Assembly: GCF_006345815.1 (NCBI RefSeq)
Contig: NZ_VCIG01000038.1
Span: 682,001 to 746,000, forward strand
Direction: 5' to 3'
Length of the DNA: 64,000 nt
Source: Ochrobactrum sp. CGA5
GTDB taxonomy: Bacteria > Pseudomonadota > Alphaproteobacteria > Rhizobiales > Rhizobiaceae
Positions 29,943 to 39,260 of the stretch are shown one piece after another. The translations under genes were made by a program, and so were the position numbers. Every line of letters begins with the position of its first letter. Positions within the stretch are counted from its first letter, which is position 1. Under the pieces are notes generated by a model. The model saw nothing but the letters and a program-made list of their open reading frames with translations, did not search any database and was not told where the DNA came from.

Positions 29943-29980
29943 GCTCTAACCGTTTGTTTTAACGTGAATTTTAAGCGAAG
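29943..29980. repeat. Remnant of a rhizobial intergenic repeat
   Basis: GCTCTAACCGTTTGTTTTAACG resembles, in reverse orientation, the end of a dispersed Rhizobiales intergenic element whose other end (GAGCATTTCCAG) is seen at 53453. Only a fragment is present here, so assignment is tentative. Confidence 0.35.
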
Positions 29981-30077
29981 GACGCTTCACACCTTTCGGG
30001 ATGCGCTCGATCCATCTTGCCTAACGCGAATGGATACGGTCTGATCGTGTCAAACATTTCGCATTGGAGAGAATCGC

Positions 30078-30500
30078 ATGTCTGCCATTTATGACGACAA
30101 CAATATCTTCGCCAAAATTCTACGTGGTGAAATTCCATCCACCCGTGTTTATGAAACCGACGATGTTGTGGCATTCATGGATGTGATGCCACAAGGCACG
30201 GGCCACACGTTAGTTGTACCGAAGGCACCCTCCCGCAATCTGCTTGATGCCAAGCCGGAAACCCTCGCCAGCGTGGTTCAAGTCGTGCAGAAAATCGCGC
30301 AGGCCGTAAAGAAGGCATTCAATGCCGATGGTGTAACTGTCATGCAGTTCAACGAACCCGCATCCGGCCAGACTGTCTATCATTTGCACTTTCATGTAAT
30401 CCCGCGCTTTGAAGGAGTAGCGCTTAAGCCCCATACCGGACAGATGGAAGACGCGGCAGTTCTTTCAGTAAATGCTGAAAAAATTCGCGCAGCACTCTGA
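30078..30500 (+). CDS. HIT family nucleotide hydrolase
   Basis: Histidine-triad protein, probably acting on AMP-linked substrates such as adenosine phosphoramidates. The 140 residues contain the triad HLHFHVIP with the catalytic His, and the usual N-terminal IFAKILRGEIPS. GGAGA precedes the ATG. It stands alone, ending 14 bases before the convergent azlD. Confidence 0.92.
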   Translation: MSAIYDDNNIFAKILRGEIPSTRVYETDDVVAFMDVMPQGTGHTLVVPKAPSRNLLDAKPETLASVVQVVQKIAQAVKKAFNADGVTVMQFNEPASGQTVYHLHFHVIPRFEGVALKPHTGQMEDAAVLSVNAEKIRAAL

Positions 30501-30514
30501 TATGACTCTTGCTT

Positions 30515-30862
30515 TCAAAGTGTAAGCAGACCGATTACCAGCAGGATTTCCGCAACCAGCACACCGACGAGCAGTCGCTTGCCGGTCATGAGAAAAGCGG
30601 CAAATCCTGCCACGGCGGAACCGGCGCGAAGCCAGAGAGGTGAATTGGCTAGTTCTCCATTGGGATAGAGAATAAGCTGCGCGATAACGCCTGCAACCAG
30701 CGCGGTGGCAACGCAGCGCACGAAAACAAGAGCCTCAGAGTCTTCGCGCATGCGCCCGCCAACCATGACTCCCATCACACGAAACAGATAGGTTGGAAGT
30801 GCCCCAGCCAGCAGGATAAACAGAAACGGCCACCACCAGGTCGACAAGCTGTCCCAGTTCAT
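30515..30862 (-). CDS. azlD: AzlD-type small membrane subunit of an amino-acid exporter
   Basis: Small partner of AzlC. AzlCD pairs export branched-chain amino acids or their analogues. The 115 residues have about four hydrophobic segments and the VMGVMVGGRMREDSEALVFVRCVATALVAG type region (shown here in two family blocks). Its start overlaps the AzlC stop by four bases. The substrate cannot be read from sequence. Confidence 0.88.
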   Translation of the reverse strand: MNWDSLSTWWWPFLFILLAGALPTYLFRVMGVMVGGRMREDSEALVFVRCVATALVAGVIAQLILYPNGELANSPLWLRAGSAVAGFAAFLMTGKRLLVGVLVAEILLVIGLLTL

Positions 30863-31620
30863 TCACGTGCTCCTGCCGGCATGCGCTGAATTCGATGAAA
30901 CCCAAATGCTATCAACCCACCGAGAACGCCCGTAATCAATAAATCATAGCCGGGCGCTAGATGATGAAATATGGGAAACAGAACAATCCCGGAAATCATT
31001 GCAATTTGCCCTGCCCGTTCTCTCGCCGAGCGCCAAAGCGATGTCAGAAAATACATCGGCGTCAGCATGAAAAGCGCCGCGAAAACAATCGGTGGAAACG
31101 AGGTCGATAACGAATAGATGATGGCGACGACGATCGCATTAGTCCCCACCAGAACCATGCCGATTCCCGCAAAGTAGCTTGTTCGCATATCCCTCGGGAT
31201 TTTGCGAAGCTCCTCCATGGCCATTACCCAGGCGGTCACGGCGACGAAATGACAAAGGATCGCTAATGTCAGTTTCCGCGTTCTAGGTCCTTGCAACTCT
31301 GGAAGCAGCGCGACCACCATTGGCATCAAACGCACGGACGAAAGTCCCACGGCGAGAGCCGCAGCAGGCAAAGCCACACCCGCGCTGATCGCGCCAATCA
31401 GAACGACCTTTGCCGGGAGCGCCCAGATGGTCAGTGTCATAAATACGGCTTGAACAACGGTGATGCTGCTTTCGATTGCCAGTCCCGCAAAACCGACGAA
31501 CGAACTCATCAACAATAGGGCTGGAATGCTGCAAATGCGCGTACAGCCGCGCAAGAACCATAGCAGATGACGATGCTCTTCTGAATCTTGCTCGGGATTA
31601 TGGGAATGAGTCGGCAGCAT
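30859..31620 (-). CDS. azlC: AzlC family large subunit of an amino-acid exporter
   Basis: Five- to seven-helix inner-membrane protein, 253 residues, with FVGFAGLAIESSITVVQA and the internal LSSVRLMPMVVALLPELQG motif typical of AzlC. Coupled to azlD by a 4-base overlap. The 135-base gap to clpA's terminator holds a possible repeat fragment. Confidence 0.88.
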   Translation of the reverse strand: MLPTHSHNPEQDSEEHRHLLWFLRGCTRICSIPALLLMSSFVGFAGLAIESSITVVQAVFMTLTIWALPAKVVLIGAISAGVALPAAALAVGLSSVRLMPMVVALLPELQGPRTRKLTLAILCHFVAVTAWVMAMEELRKIPRDMRTSYFAGIGMVLVGTNAIVVAIIYSLSTSFPPIVFAALFMLTPMYFLTSLWRSARERAGQIAMISGIVLFPIFHHLAPGYDLLITGVLGGLIAFGFHRIQRMPAGARE

Positions 31621-31718
31621 AGCATCACGTTAGAGCAAGGTCCGAGAAAGTTGCACCCCGTTTTTATCGCTTTGATCGGAAAAAATCAGATTTCGTTTAC
31701 GCCAGTACCAACTCAAAA

Positions 31719-31747
31719 TGAAATGGCCCTCAACGAGGGCCATTTCA
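31719..31747 (-). terminator. Terminator of clpA
   Basis: TGAAATGGCCCTC (31719-31731) and GAGGGCCATTTCA (31735-31747) make a perfect 13-base stem with a 3-base loop, 8 bases past the clpA stop. On the minus strand it is followed by TTTTG, a short T-run. Confidence 0.85.
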
Positions 31748-31755
31748 GTCGATTG

Positions 31756-34230
31756 TTACTTTTTACGTGGCACTTTCGGCACCGAAGATTTTGCCGTCGA
31801 AGCCTTCGAGGAAAGCTTCGGCGCTGGCTCGTCCTTGCCCGCCAATACCTTTTCTTTCTCTGCCTTCTTCGGCGCAGCCTTCTTGCGTTGCAAATGCTTT
31901 TTCTCAGCCGGAATGTCCTTCTTCGGACTAACCGGCTTATCCGCCACGCTTTCCAGTGAAAGATCGGTCTTTCCGTCCGGCTTCGTCACGACATCAACAC
32001 GGACCGTGCCACCGTGCTTAAGTTTTCCGAAAAGCACTTCATCGGCCAACGGCTTCTTGATGTGTTCCTGGATAACCCGGCCAAGCGGACGCGCGCCCAT
32101 GCGTTCGTCGTAACCTTTATCAGCCAGCCAAGCGATTGCCGCTTCAGTCAGTTCAAAAGTCACGCCGCGCTCGGCAAGCTGTGCCTCAAGCTGAAGCACG
32201 AACTTCTGCACGACCTGATGAATGACCGGAACCGGCAGCGGACCGAACGGAATAATTGCATCCAGTCGGTTGCGGAATTCCGGTGTGAACAAGCGGTTGA
32301 TCGCCTCCATGTCATCGCCTTCGCGACGCGTGGAGCCAAAGCCGATTGCCGCCTTGGCCATATCCGCTGCACCAGCATTAGTGGTCATGATCAGAATCAC
32401 ATTGCGGAAGTCGATTTTCTTGCCGTTGTGATCGGTCAGCGAGCCGTGATCCATCACCTGCAACAAGATGTTGAACAGATCTGGATGCGCCTTTTCGATT
32501 TCATCGAGCAGCAGCACGCAATGTGGATGCTGATCAACGCCATCCGTCAGGAGGCCGCCCTGATCGAAACCGACATAGCCGGGAGGCGCACCGATAAGAC
32601 GCGATACGGTGTGACGCTCCATATATTCCGACATGTCGAAACGCAGGAGTTCAACACCGAGCGAGCTCGCCAGCTGTTTGGCGACTTCCGTCTTGCCAAC
32701 ACCGGTTGGACCGGAAAACAGGTAGGAGCCTATTGGCTTATCCGGTTCGCGCAATCCCGCACGGGCAAGCTTTATTGAGGCTGACAGCGCTTCGATCGCC
32801 AAATCCTGACCATAGACAACACGCTTCAGTTCCGCGTCGAGATGCGACAGAACCTGTTCGTCATCCTTCGATACCGACTTCGGCGGGATACGGGCCATTG
32901 TCGCGATTGTCGCTTCGATTTCCTTCACGCCGATGGTCTTTTTGCGTTTATTTTCAGGCAACAGCATCTGACTGGCACCGGTTTCGTCGATCACATCGAT
33001 TGCCTTATCTGGCAGTTTGCGATCCGAAATATAACGCGCAGACAATTCCACCGCCGTCTTGATGGCGTCAACCGTGTACTTAACCTTATGGAAATCCTCG
33101 AAATAGGGCTTCAGTCCCTTCATGATTTCGATCGCATCCGGGATCGATGGCTCATTGACATCGATCTTCTGGAAACGACGCACCAAGGCACGGTCCTTCT
33201 CGAAGAACTGGCGATATTCCTTATAGGTGGTCGAGCCGATACAACGGATCGCACCAGACGAAAGAGCAGGTTTCAACAGGTTCGACGCATCCATGGCACC
33301 GCCTGAAGTGGCGCCAGCGCCAATAACCGTATGAATCTCGTCGATGAACAGAACGGCGCCCGGATACTCTTCGAGTTCCTTGACGACCTGTTTCAGACGT
33401 TCTTCAAAGTCACCGCGATAGCGCGTTCCAGCGAGGAGCGTACCCATGTCGAGCGAGAAGATCGTCGCATCTGCAAGTGCTTCTGGCACCTGTCCTTCAA
33501 CAATCCTCTTTGCGAGACCTTCAGCGATCGCGGTCTTGCCGACACCGGGATCACCCACATAGAGCGGATTGTTCTTGGAGCGCCGGCAGAGCACCTGGAT
33601 GGTCCGGTTGATTTCGTTATCGCGCCCGATCAGGGGATCAATGCGCCCAGCCTTGGCCTTTTCATTCAGGTTGACGCAATAGGCAGACAGTGCGTCCTGC
33701 TTCTTCTTAGCGCTTTCTTCCTGCTCCGTACTGGTGCGTTCTTCGCTGGCACTTTCCGCGCCGCGTGGCGGACGAGTTTCGTTGCTTTGCGGGCGTTTTG
33801 AGATGCCGTGCGATATATAGTTCACCGCATCGTAACGGGTCATCTGCTGTTCCTGGAGGAAATAGGCAGCATGACTTTCCCGTTCAGCGAAAATAGCAAC
33901 CAGCACATTGGCACCGGTCACTTCCTCACGGTTCGAGGACTGCACATGGATAACCGCGCGCTGGATAACACGCTGGAAAGCGGCAGTTGGTTTCGAATCT
34001 TCGTCATAACCTGTTACGAGATTATCAAGTTCGCGATCAATATAATCAGTAACGATACGTTTTAGATGCTCAAGGTCAACGCTACAGGCACGCATAACTG
34101 CGCCTGCATCCTGATCGTCGATCAAGGCAAGCAAAAGATGTTCGAGCGTCGCATACTCGTGATGCCGCTCGTTTGCTATTGTGAGGGCTTGATGCAGGGC
34201 CCTTTCAAGGCTTGGGGAGAACGATGGCAT
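31756..34230 (-). CDS. clpA: ATP-dependent Clp protease ATP-binding subunit ClpA
   Basis: AAA+ unfoldase that feeds substrates, including N-degron proteins from ClpS, to ClpP. The 824 residues have an N-terminal repeat domain, then two ATPase modules with Walker A GDPGVGKTAIAEG and GPTGVGKTEVAKQ. The C-terminal 70 or so residues form a Lys/Ala/Pro-rich tail (KKAAPKKAEKEK) beyond the usual end; E. coli ClpA is 758. It starts 6 bases after clpS, and a strong terminator follows. Confidence 0.95.
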   Translation of the reverse strand: MPSFSPSLERALHQALTIANERHHEYATLEHLLLALIDDQDAGAVMRACSVDLEHLKRIVTDYIDRELDNLVTGYDEDSKPTAAFQRVIQRAVIHVQSSNREEVTGANVLVAIFAERESHAAYFLQEQQMTRYDAVNYISHGISKRPQSNETRPPRGAESASEERTSTEQEESAKKKQDALSAYCVNLNEKAKAGRIDPLIGRDNEINRTIQVLCRRSKNNPLYVGDPGVGKTAIAEGLAKRIVEGQVPEALADATIFSLDMGTLLAGTRYRGDFEERLKQVVKELEEYPGAVLFIDEIHTVIGAGATSGGAMDASNLLKPALSSGAIRCIGSTTYKEYRQFFEKDRALVRRFQKIDVNEPSIPDAIEIMKGLKPYFEDFHKVKYTVDAIKTAVELSARYISDRKLPDKAIDVIDETGASQMLLPENKRKKTIGVKEIEATIATMARIPPKSVSKDDEQVLSHLDAELKRVVYGQDLAIEALSASIKLARAGLREPDKPIGSYLFSGPTGVGKTEVAKQLASSLGVELLRFDMSEYMERHTVSRLIGAPPGYVGFDQGGLLTDGVDQHPHCVLLLDEIEKAHPDLFNILLQVMDHGSLTDHNGKKIDFRNVILIMTTNAGAADMAKAAIGFGSTRREGDDMEAINRLFTPEFRNRLDAIIPFGPLPVPVIHQVVQKFVLQLEAQLAERGVTFELTEAAIAWLADKGYDERMGARPLGRVIQEHIKKPLADEVLFGKLKHGGTVRVDVVTKPDGKTDLSLESVADKPVSPKKDIPAEKKHLQRKKAAPKKAEKEKVLAGKDEPAPKLSSKASTAKSSVPKVPRKK

Positions 34231-34236
34231 ATGACC

Positions 34237-34587
34237 TCACTTTTTCTCCATCACGCATTGCAGCGGATGCTGGTTTTGGCGGGCGAAATCCATGACCTGG
34301 CTGACTTTGGTTTCGGCGACTTCGTATGTAAACACGCCGCACTCGCCGACCCCATGATTGTGAACATGCAGCATGATACGTGTGGCATCATCTTGGCTCT
34401 TCTGGAAAAACCGCTGCAGGACATGAACGACGAACTCCATGGGGGTGTAGTCGTCGTTGAGGAGCAGAACACGATAGAGGCTTGGCTTTTTAGTTTTCGG
34501 CTGTGTACGCGTGACCACAACGGTGCCGCTTTCCGGACCATTCCCACCGTCGGTTTTGCTTTGCATGACTATATCGAGATGCCTCAT
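34237..34587 (-). CDS. clpS: ClpS adaptor
   Basis: Delivers proteins with destabilising N-terminal residues to ClpAP. The ATG at 34585-34587 has AGG 5 bases before it and gives 116 residues. An ATG at 34566 gives 109 residues but lacks a close ribosome site. The N-degron pocket is visible as [16 protein letters not shown] and [15 protein letters not shown] basic unstructured N-terminus precedes. The gene pairs with clpA as usual. Confidence 0.93.
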   Translation of the reverse strand: MRHLDIVMQSKTDGGNGPESGTVVVTRTQPKTKKPSLYRVLLLNDDYTPMEFVVHVLQRFFQKSQDDATRIMLHVHNHGVGECGVFTYEVAETKVSQVMDFARQNQHPLQCVMEKK

Positions 34588-34901
34588 GAAACCTATTACC
34601 CGAGTGCCCATCCGTCTGACCCAACTTGCCCTATAATGTAGGTCGTCATGTGATGATTTTAAGCCCTTCATTGGCGCTTGCAACCGGGACTTATTACAAT
34701 AACCCGGCTTGACACAGTTATATGGCATCGTCCGAATGATGGAGCTTGGCCAAACAGCCCTATGCGGATAGCTGGGATTATCGCGAGCATACAAAATTAC
34801 GCCAAATAATTGTTCGCAAAAAAGCAAACCCTATAGAAAGGGAGGCACATATTGGAGTTTCGCTGACATGAGAAATAATATCCTTCTCCTATAATAAAAA
34901 A
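34588..34901. other. Gene-free stretch upstream of clpS
   Basis: About 310 bases with no plausible gene on either strand. It contains TTGACA at 34709-34714 on the plus strand and an AT-rich run from 34860. It must hold the clpS promoter and possibly the promoter of the putative small RNA to its right. Confidence 0.4.
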
Positions 34902-35027
34902 ATAATAGAATTATTTTGAATAATATAAGAAAAGATTTTTCAATACGCATTGTTTTCAAAAAGCTGCTCATCTCCCCCTACCCAGTCGGAACAGCAGCAA
35001 AACTAAACTCGCGAAAGCGAGTTTTTT
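34902..35027 (+). ncRNA. Putative small RNA ending in an orphan terminator
   Basis: A plus-strand intrinsic terminator at 35005-35027 has no protein gene upstream on its strand for over 3 kb. It is preceded by a hairpin with arms GCTGCT (34963-34968) and AGCAGC (34993-34998) whose loop holds a C-rich CTCCCCCTACCC run. A perfect TATAAT at 34890-34895 would place the 5' end near 34902. C-rich loops that pair with ribosome-binding sites are common in alphaproteobacterial trans-acting RNAs. The start is a guess; I cannot assign a family. Confidence 0.5.
35005..35027 (+). terminator. Intrinsic terminator with GAAA tetraloop
   Basis: AAACTCGC (35005-35012), GAAA loop, GCGAGTTT (35017-35024), then more T. 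The T-run gives the direction as plus. It ends the proposed small RNA. Confidence 0.88.
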
Positions 35028-35173
35028 GTTATCAGCCAAAGCTTCAGCTACACTGAGACAAAAATCGCATCTTAAAAACACATATGTGTGAGCGAGCGAG
35101 ATGTTTCTGATTTGAACTATCGGGTCGTCATGACGACCGTTTCGATTTTTTCCAGAAATTTATGAACAATGCG

Positions 35174-35196
35174 GTTACCATAAACGGATTGGTAAC
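35174..35196. promoter_or_regulatory. Inverted repeat upstream of the DD-carboxypeptidase gene
   Basis: GTTACC (35174-35179) and GGTAAC (35191-35196) are perfect inverted arms separated by 11 bases, with GC flanks extending the symmetry. They lie 87 bases before the start codon. Operator is an inference. Confidence 0.35.
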
Positions 35197-35282
35197 GCTG
35201 ATGACAGTAGGATCACCGAATTAGACGCTGTGTGCCTTTTGTGCCGCAGTTCAAAAATCCGGGATACAGGTAGGTCATCATC

Positions 35283-36692
35283 GTGCGTACCGCATTTAGT
35301 AAAGCCGCATACGCCTTGAGAAGAGCGGCGCAAGCCACCCTTCTTCTTGCAGTTGTAACGGGGTGTTCAACAGCTTCGACAACGATACCGGCAATAGCGG
35401 CGGGCGATAGATATTCTGCTATCGTAGTCGATGCAAACACCGGAAAGACGCTTTTCGCCTCAAAGGCGGATGCTCAGCGTTATCCGGCCTCTCTCACAAA
35501 AATGATGACCCTCTACATGCTGTTCGAGGCGATGCAGGCCGGTCGCGTGAACAAGAATACTCGTATCCCCGTGTCAGCTTATGCGGCCTCACGTCCACCC
35601 ACGAAAATCGGGTTTCGTCCAGGACAGAGCATTCGTGCTGAAGATGCTGTACTGGCCATGATCACGAAATCGGCCAACGATGTGGCAACCGCTGTCGGTG
35701 AATATCTCGGAGGTTCTGAAGAACGCTTTGCTCAAATGATGACTGCTAAAGCACGTCGTCTTGGCATGCGTAACACGACCTTCCGTAATGCATCTGGTCT
35801 GCCGAACATGGCGCAGCATACGACTGCACGCGACATGGCGATTCTCAGCATCGCACTTCGCCAGCATTTCCCAAATGAATTCTCCTATTTCTCGCGTCGC
35901 AGCTTCGTTTTCCGCGGCCAGACCATCAAAGGACATAATCGTTTGCTCGGTCGCGTTGAAGGTGTGGATGGCATCAAGACCGGTTACACGAATGCATCCG
36001 GCTACAATCTGGCTTCGTCCGTCAGTTTGGATGGCCGCAGGCTGGTGGCCGTCGTAATGGGTGGCAATACCGGCGCAAGCCGTGACGCCCACATGGCGCA
36101 GCTTATTAGCAAATATCTTCCTGCGGCAACGCGTAGCCGCAACGCTGCACCGCTTGTCGCAATGAGCAACGACGCACCACAAGTTGTTGCTTCAGTCGAC
36201 CTTCCAAAAGCCCGAAATGCCCCTGTTCCCGTGATGCGTCAGGTCGCCGCCGTCGAAGATGTCATCAACAGCGAGAGCGGTGAAGGAGACAGCGACCAGC
36301 CTCAGGTTCTGGCCCTTGCAGCGCCGACAGCACGTCCAGCCGCATTGGCCGCACAGGCCGCCGTTCGCCCTACGCCCAAGGCCGCCGTTCCGTCTGCACC
36401 AGCTCAGGATGTAGATCCGGTCACGACCGCGTCCGCTCCTGTTGCGGGAGGGTGGGCAATCCAGATCGGCTCTCTGCCTAGTGAAGGCCAGGCACGCGAT
36501 ATGCTGGCCAAGGCTTCGGCTACGGCAGGTGGCACATTGCGCGCGGCTTCGCCCTATACCGAGACCTTCAACAAGGGTAGTGCGACTTTCTACCGTGCGC
36601 GCTTTGTCGGCTTCACGTCCAAGCAGGCCGCATGGGATGCATGCGCCTCGCTGAAGAAGAAGAACTTCGGCTGCTATGCAGTCGCACATTGA
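35283..36692 (+). CDS. D-alanyl-D-alanine carboxypeptidase (class C low-mass PBP) with SPOR domain
   Basis: Trims the terminal D-Ala from peptidoglycan stem peptides in the periplasm. The 469 residues start at GTG, with AGGTAGG 8 bases before. Active-site motifs are complete: SLTK with Ser-70 and Lys-73, SAN at 130-132, and KTG from 232. An Ala/Pro-rich linker (about 300-390) leads to a C-terminal SPOR domain (GWAIQIGSLPSEGQARDML onward) that binds denuded glycan at the septum. The N-terminus reads AVVTGCS, so Cys-28 fits a lipobox, but an ordinary cleavage after PAIAA is also possible. The fusion suggests recruitment to the division site. Confidence 0.9.
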   Translation: MRTAFSKAAYALRRAAQATLLLAVVTGCSTASTTIPAIAAGDRYSAIVVDANTGKTLFASKADAQRYPASLTKMMTLYMLFEAMQAGRVNKNTRIPVSAYAASRPPTKIGFRPGQSIRAEDAVLAMITKSANDVATAVGEYLGGSEERFAQMMTAKARRLGMRNTTFRNASGLPNMAQHTTARDMAILSIALRQHFPNEFSYFSRRSFVFRGQTIKGHNRLLGRVEGVDGIKTGYTNASGYNLASSVSLDGRRLVAVVMGGNTGASRDAHMAQLISKYLPAATRSRNAAPLVAMSNDAPQVVASVDLPKARNAPVPVMRQVAAVEDVINSESGEGDSDQPQVLALAAPTARPAALAAQAAVRPTPKAAVPSAPAQDVDPVTTASAPVAGGWAIQIGSLPSEGQARDMLAKASATAGGTLRAASPYTETFNKGSATFYRARFVGFTSKQAAWDACASLKKKNFGCYAVAH

Positions 36693-36855
36693 TCGATAGC
36701 GAGGAGCCTCGTCCTCCTCGTTGCCAGCTTCAAACCCGAATTTGTAGTGTGTAGAGGGTTTCGAGATGTCAAATATTAGAGAAACTTTGGGCCAGCCACC
36801 GCTCAAGACAGCCGACTGGATACAGAGCGACGGCAAGGCTTCAGCGTTCGGCGCG

Positions 36856-37071
36856 TTATTCTCGGTGCAAGGTCTCAAACAGGCGGCCCTGCGAATTGCC
36901 GATGTACGGCGTGGCGCCGGCTTTCAGACCAGAGATTTGGTCGGACTGCTCGTCTGTCATGCGGCCCGCAACAAGCGGCTCGTTCAACCACGGGCTTCCA
37001 TGCGGATGACACTCCCGATAAATTTTGATCGAGTATCGGTGCGTCTGACGATAGAAAGCTAACCCGACCAC
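36856..37071 (-). CDS. Possible small protein of unknown function
   Basis: A 71-codon frame (GTG start at 37069-37071) with composition typical of coding sequence here (I count third-position GC near 68%, second-position near 45%). No good ribosome site precedes it, and it sits just past a terminator. A competing plus-strand frame at 36766-37062 has GAGGG 7 bases before its ATG but weaker codon bias. I recognise neither. The 445-base gap 36693-37137 holds at most one of them. Confidence 0.3.
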   Translation of the reverse strand: MVGLAFYRQTHRYSIKIYRECHPHGSPWLNEPLVAGRMTDEQSDQISGLKAGATPYIGNSQGRLFETLHRE

Positions 37072-37088
37072 AGATAAAAGGAAAAAGA

Positions 37089-37110
37089 AGCAGCCGGCTA
37101 AACGGCTGCT
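37089..37110 (-). terminator. Terminator of the DUF1489 gene
   Basis: On the minus strand AGCAGCCG, a six-base loop and CGGCTGCT are followed by TTCTTTTTCC, an intrinsic terminator 28 bases past the stop of the leftward DUF1489 gene. Confidence 0.85.
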
Positions 37111-37137
37111 CCTATCTTGCGTGTACAGATCACAACT

Positions 37138-37575
37138 TTAAAGCAATCCCAGCGCCGCCAGCTCCTGCCGCAACTCTGCTGGCAAAGCAGCCCTGCCCGT
37201 TTTACTTGCGGCCTCATCGCGCGGAACTTCACTTTCAGTCAAGTAGCGCCAGCCCTGAAAGGCGCGGCGAGGCTGCCACTCGGTCGGAACGACCTTAGGT
37301 TCAAGAACAAGGTGGCAGCGATTAATGCCTTCGCTATCCGTAAATGGGCGGATGTCCAGTAAACGCTGACGGCATTGGACGTTGCCCTTTATGACCCAAT
37401 AGAGCGAGCCGCCTTCCAGCAACTCCTCAATCCGCTTTGGCACCATTCTTGTCGTATGAAACTGCTCCGGCACGAGACCGGCAGCGCGTTGTTCCGCTAA
37501 ACGGAAATCGATCCACGCTGCGAGATCTTCGATACTGTCACAGCCGACGCAAAGTTTTACAAGATTGAGAGCCAT
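37138..37575 (-). CDS. DUF1489 family protein
   Basis: Conserved alphaproteobacterial cytoplasmic protein of unknown function, 145 residues. The family pattern MALNLVKLCVGCDSIEDLAAW, split here, and the IKGNVQCRQRL...DIRPFTDSEGI region are present, with a paired Cys near residue 9 and another in NVQCRQ. It has its own terminator and ATG start. I can offer no function. Confidence 0.88.
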   Translation of the reverse strand: MALNLVKLCVGCDSIEDLAAWIDFRLAEQRAAGLVPEQFHTTRMVPKRIEELLEGGSLYWVIKGNVQCRQRLLDIRPFTDSEGINRCHLVLEPKVVPTEWQPRRAFQGWRYLTESEVPRDEAASKTGRAALPAELRQELAALGLL

Positions 37576-37644
37576 ATAGTTGATCTAGCCAAGACGAATG
37601 CGCGCTTCAAGCCTGAAGGAACGCACTTTGCTCAGAATTGCGAT

Positions 37645-39048
37645 TCAACAGGCGACCACGTTTACAGCAAGTCCGCCCTGGCTGGTTTCCTTGTAACGCT
37701 CGCTCATATCGTGACCGGTCTGGCGCATCGTCTCGATGCAGGCGTCGAGTGGCACAAAATGCTTGCCATCTCCCTTCACAGCCAGCGATGCCGCAGTTAC
37801 CGCTTTCACAGCGCCGAGTGCATTACGCTCGATACAAGGTACCTGCACGAGCCCCGCAACAGGATCGCAAGTCATACCGAGATGATGTTCAAGCGCAATT
37901 TCAGCAGCATTTTCAATTTGTTCCGGCGATCCGCCAAGTACAGCGGCCAGCCCCGCAGCGGCCATTGCCGATGCGGACCCCACCTCACCCTGACAACCCA
38001 CTTCCGCACCTGAAATCGATGCATTATGCTTGATGACACCGCCAATCGCAGCCGAAGTCAAAAGAAAATCGCGGATACCTTTCTCATCGGCATCATCATG
38101 AAAATGCAGATAATAGCGCAGAACTGCGGGCACAACGCCTGCGGCACCATTTGTCGGCGCAGTGACCACCCGGCCCCCGGATGCGTTTTCTTCATTGACC
38201 GCCATTGCGTAAACTGAAAGCCAGTCATTTGCCAGAAGCGGATTGCTGCGGTTGTTCCGCCAGTCATCCTGCAGCTTATCATGAAGCTGTCGCGCACGAC
38301 GGCGGACATTCAGACCACCCGGCATGATACCGTCGCGACTCAAGCCGCGTTCGATACAGCCACGCATGGCTCCCCAAATGCGATCGAGACCATTATCCAG
38401 ATCTGCCCGAGCCATATGCTTTTCTTCATTTGCACGTTTCATTTCGGCGATCGAAAGCCCGCTGTCATGAGCCATCTGGAGCATTTCAGCGGCACTACGA
38501 AATGGGAAAGGCACATCAGCCTTGTCGTCTTGCTTAGCACCGCTGCGCTGAACGCGGCTCAATTCTTCTTCCGTCACGACGAAGCCGCCGCCGATGGAAA
38601 AATACGCACGACGCAAGAGAAGATTGTCATCAACGTCAAATGCAGAGAACGCCATGCCATTGGCATGGCCCGGCAAAGGCGTCTTCCGATCCAGCACCAG
38701 ATCAATCTTTGGATCGAAATGATAAGCCGGATGGCCTTCGGGCTTCACCTTCTTTTCGGCGAACACCTTCTCGACCTCGACGTCCATAATGTCGGGATCA
38801 ATTGTATCCGGCAGATGCCCGCACAACCCCAGAATAACGGCCCGATCCGTTGCGTGCCCGACGCCGGTATAAGCCAGAGAGCCGTGCAAACTTGCTTTCA
38901 GCCTGTGAATTTTTGAATGCGCGGGCCTTGGCCAGTTTCCGCCGAGTATCTCGTTGAGAAACATGCGTGCAGCCGTCATCGGGCCCATCGTATGTGAACT
39001 GGAAGGCCCAATGCCAATCTTATAAAGATCGAAAACCGACAGAAACAT
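37645..39048 (-). CDS. sdaA: L-serine ammonia-lyase (iron-sulfur type)
   Basis: Deaminates L-serine to pyruvate with a 4Fe-4S cluster. The ATG at 39046-39048 gives 467 residues beginning [20 protein letters not shown]. This is the single-chain form with beta (about 1-160) and alpha domains joined. Cluster cysteines lie in [19 protein letters not shown] and [10 protein letters not shown] longer frame from 39108 adds 20 unconserved residues. Confidence 0.95.
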   Translation of the reverse strand: MFLSVFDLYKIGIGPSSSHTMGPMTAARMFLNEILGGNWPRPAHSKIHRLKASLHGSLAYTGVGHATDRAVILGLCGHLPDTIDPDIMDVEVEKVFAEKKVKPEGHPAYHFDPKIDLVLDRKTPLPGHANGMAFSAFDVDDNLLLRRAYFSIGGGFVVTEEELSRVQRSGAKQDDKADVPFPFRSAAEMLQMAHDSGLSIAEMKRANEEKHMARADLDNGLDRIWGAMRGCIERGLSRDGIMPGGLNVRRRARQLHDKLQDDWRNNRSNPLLANDWLSVYAMAVNEENASGGRVVTAPTNGAAGVVPAVLRYYLHFHDDADEKGIRDFLLTSAAIGGVIKHNASISGAEVGCQGEVGSASAMAAAGLAAVLGGSPEQIENAAEIALEHHLGMTCDPVAGLVQVPCIERNALGAVKAVTAASLAVKGDGKHFVPLDACIETMRQTGHDMSERYKETSQGGLAVNVVAC

Positions 39049-39260
39049 TCCACACCTTTTACAGCCGTCATAAGGCTGGTTGATTCCTGATCGCGATGCC
39101 ACACGCAATTTGCTTGATCGTCCATACTAGACGAGTATCGGCAAATTGCAGTTAACGCGGAAACCGCGCATCTCTATCAGATAGTGTAGGAAAGGATCAA
39201 CGCAAACGGGATGCCGAAATACGGCATAAAATTTCCGGAATACGCAGCGCCGCCTTACTT

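Noticed and set aside
36766..37062. 98-codon plus-strand frame after the carboxypeptidase
   Set aside because: Despite a GAGGG before its ATG, codon use is weaker than the opposing frame and no family is recognised; kept only as an alternative.
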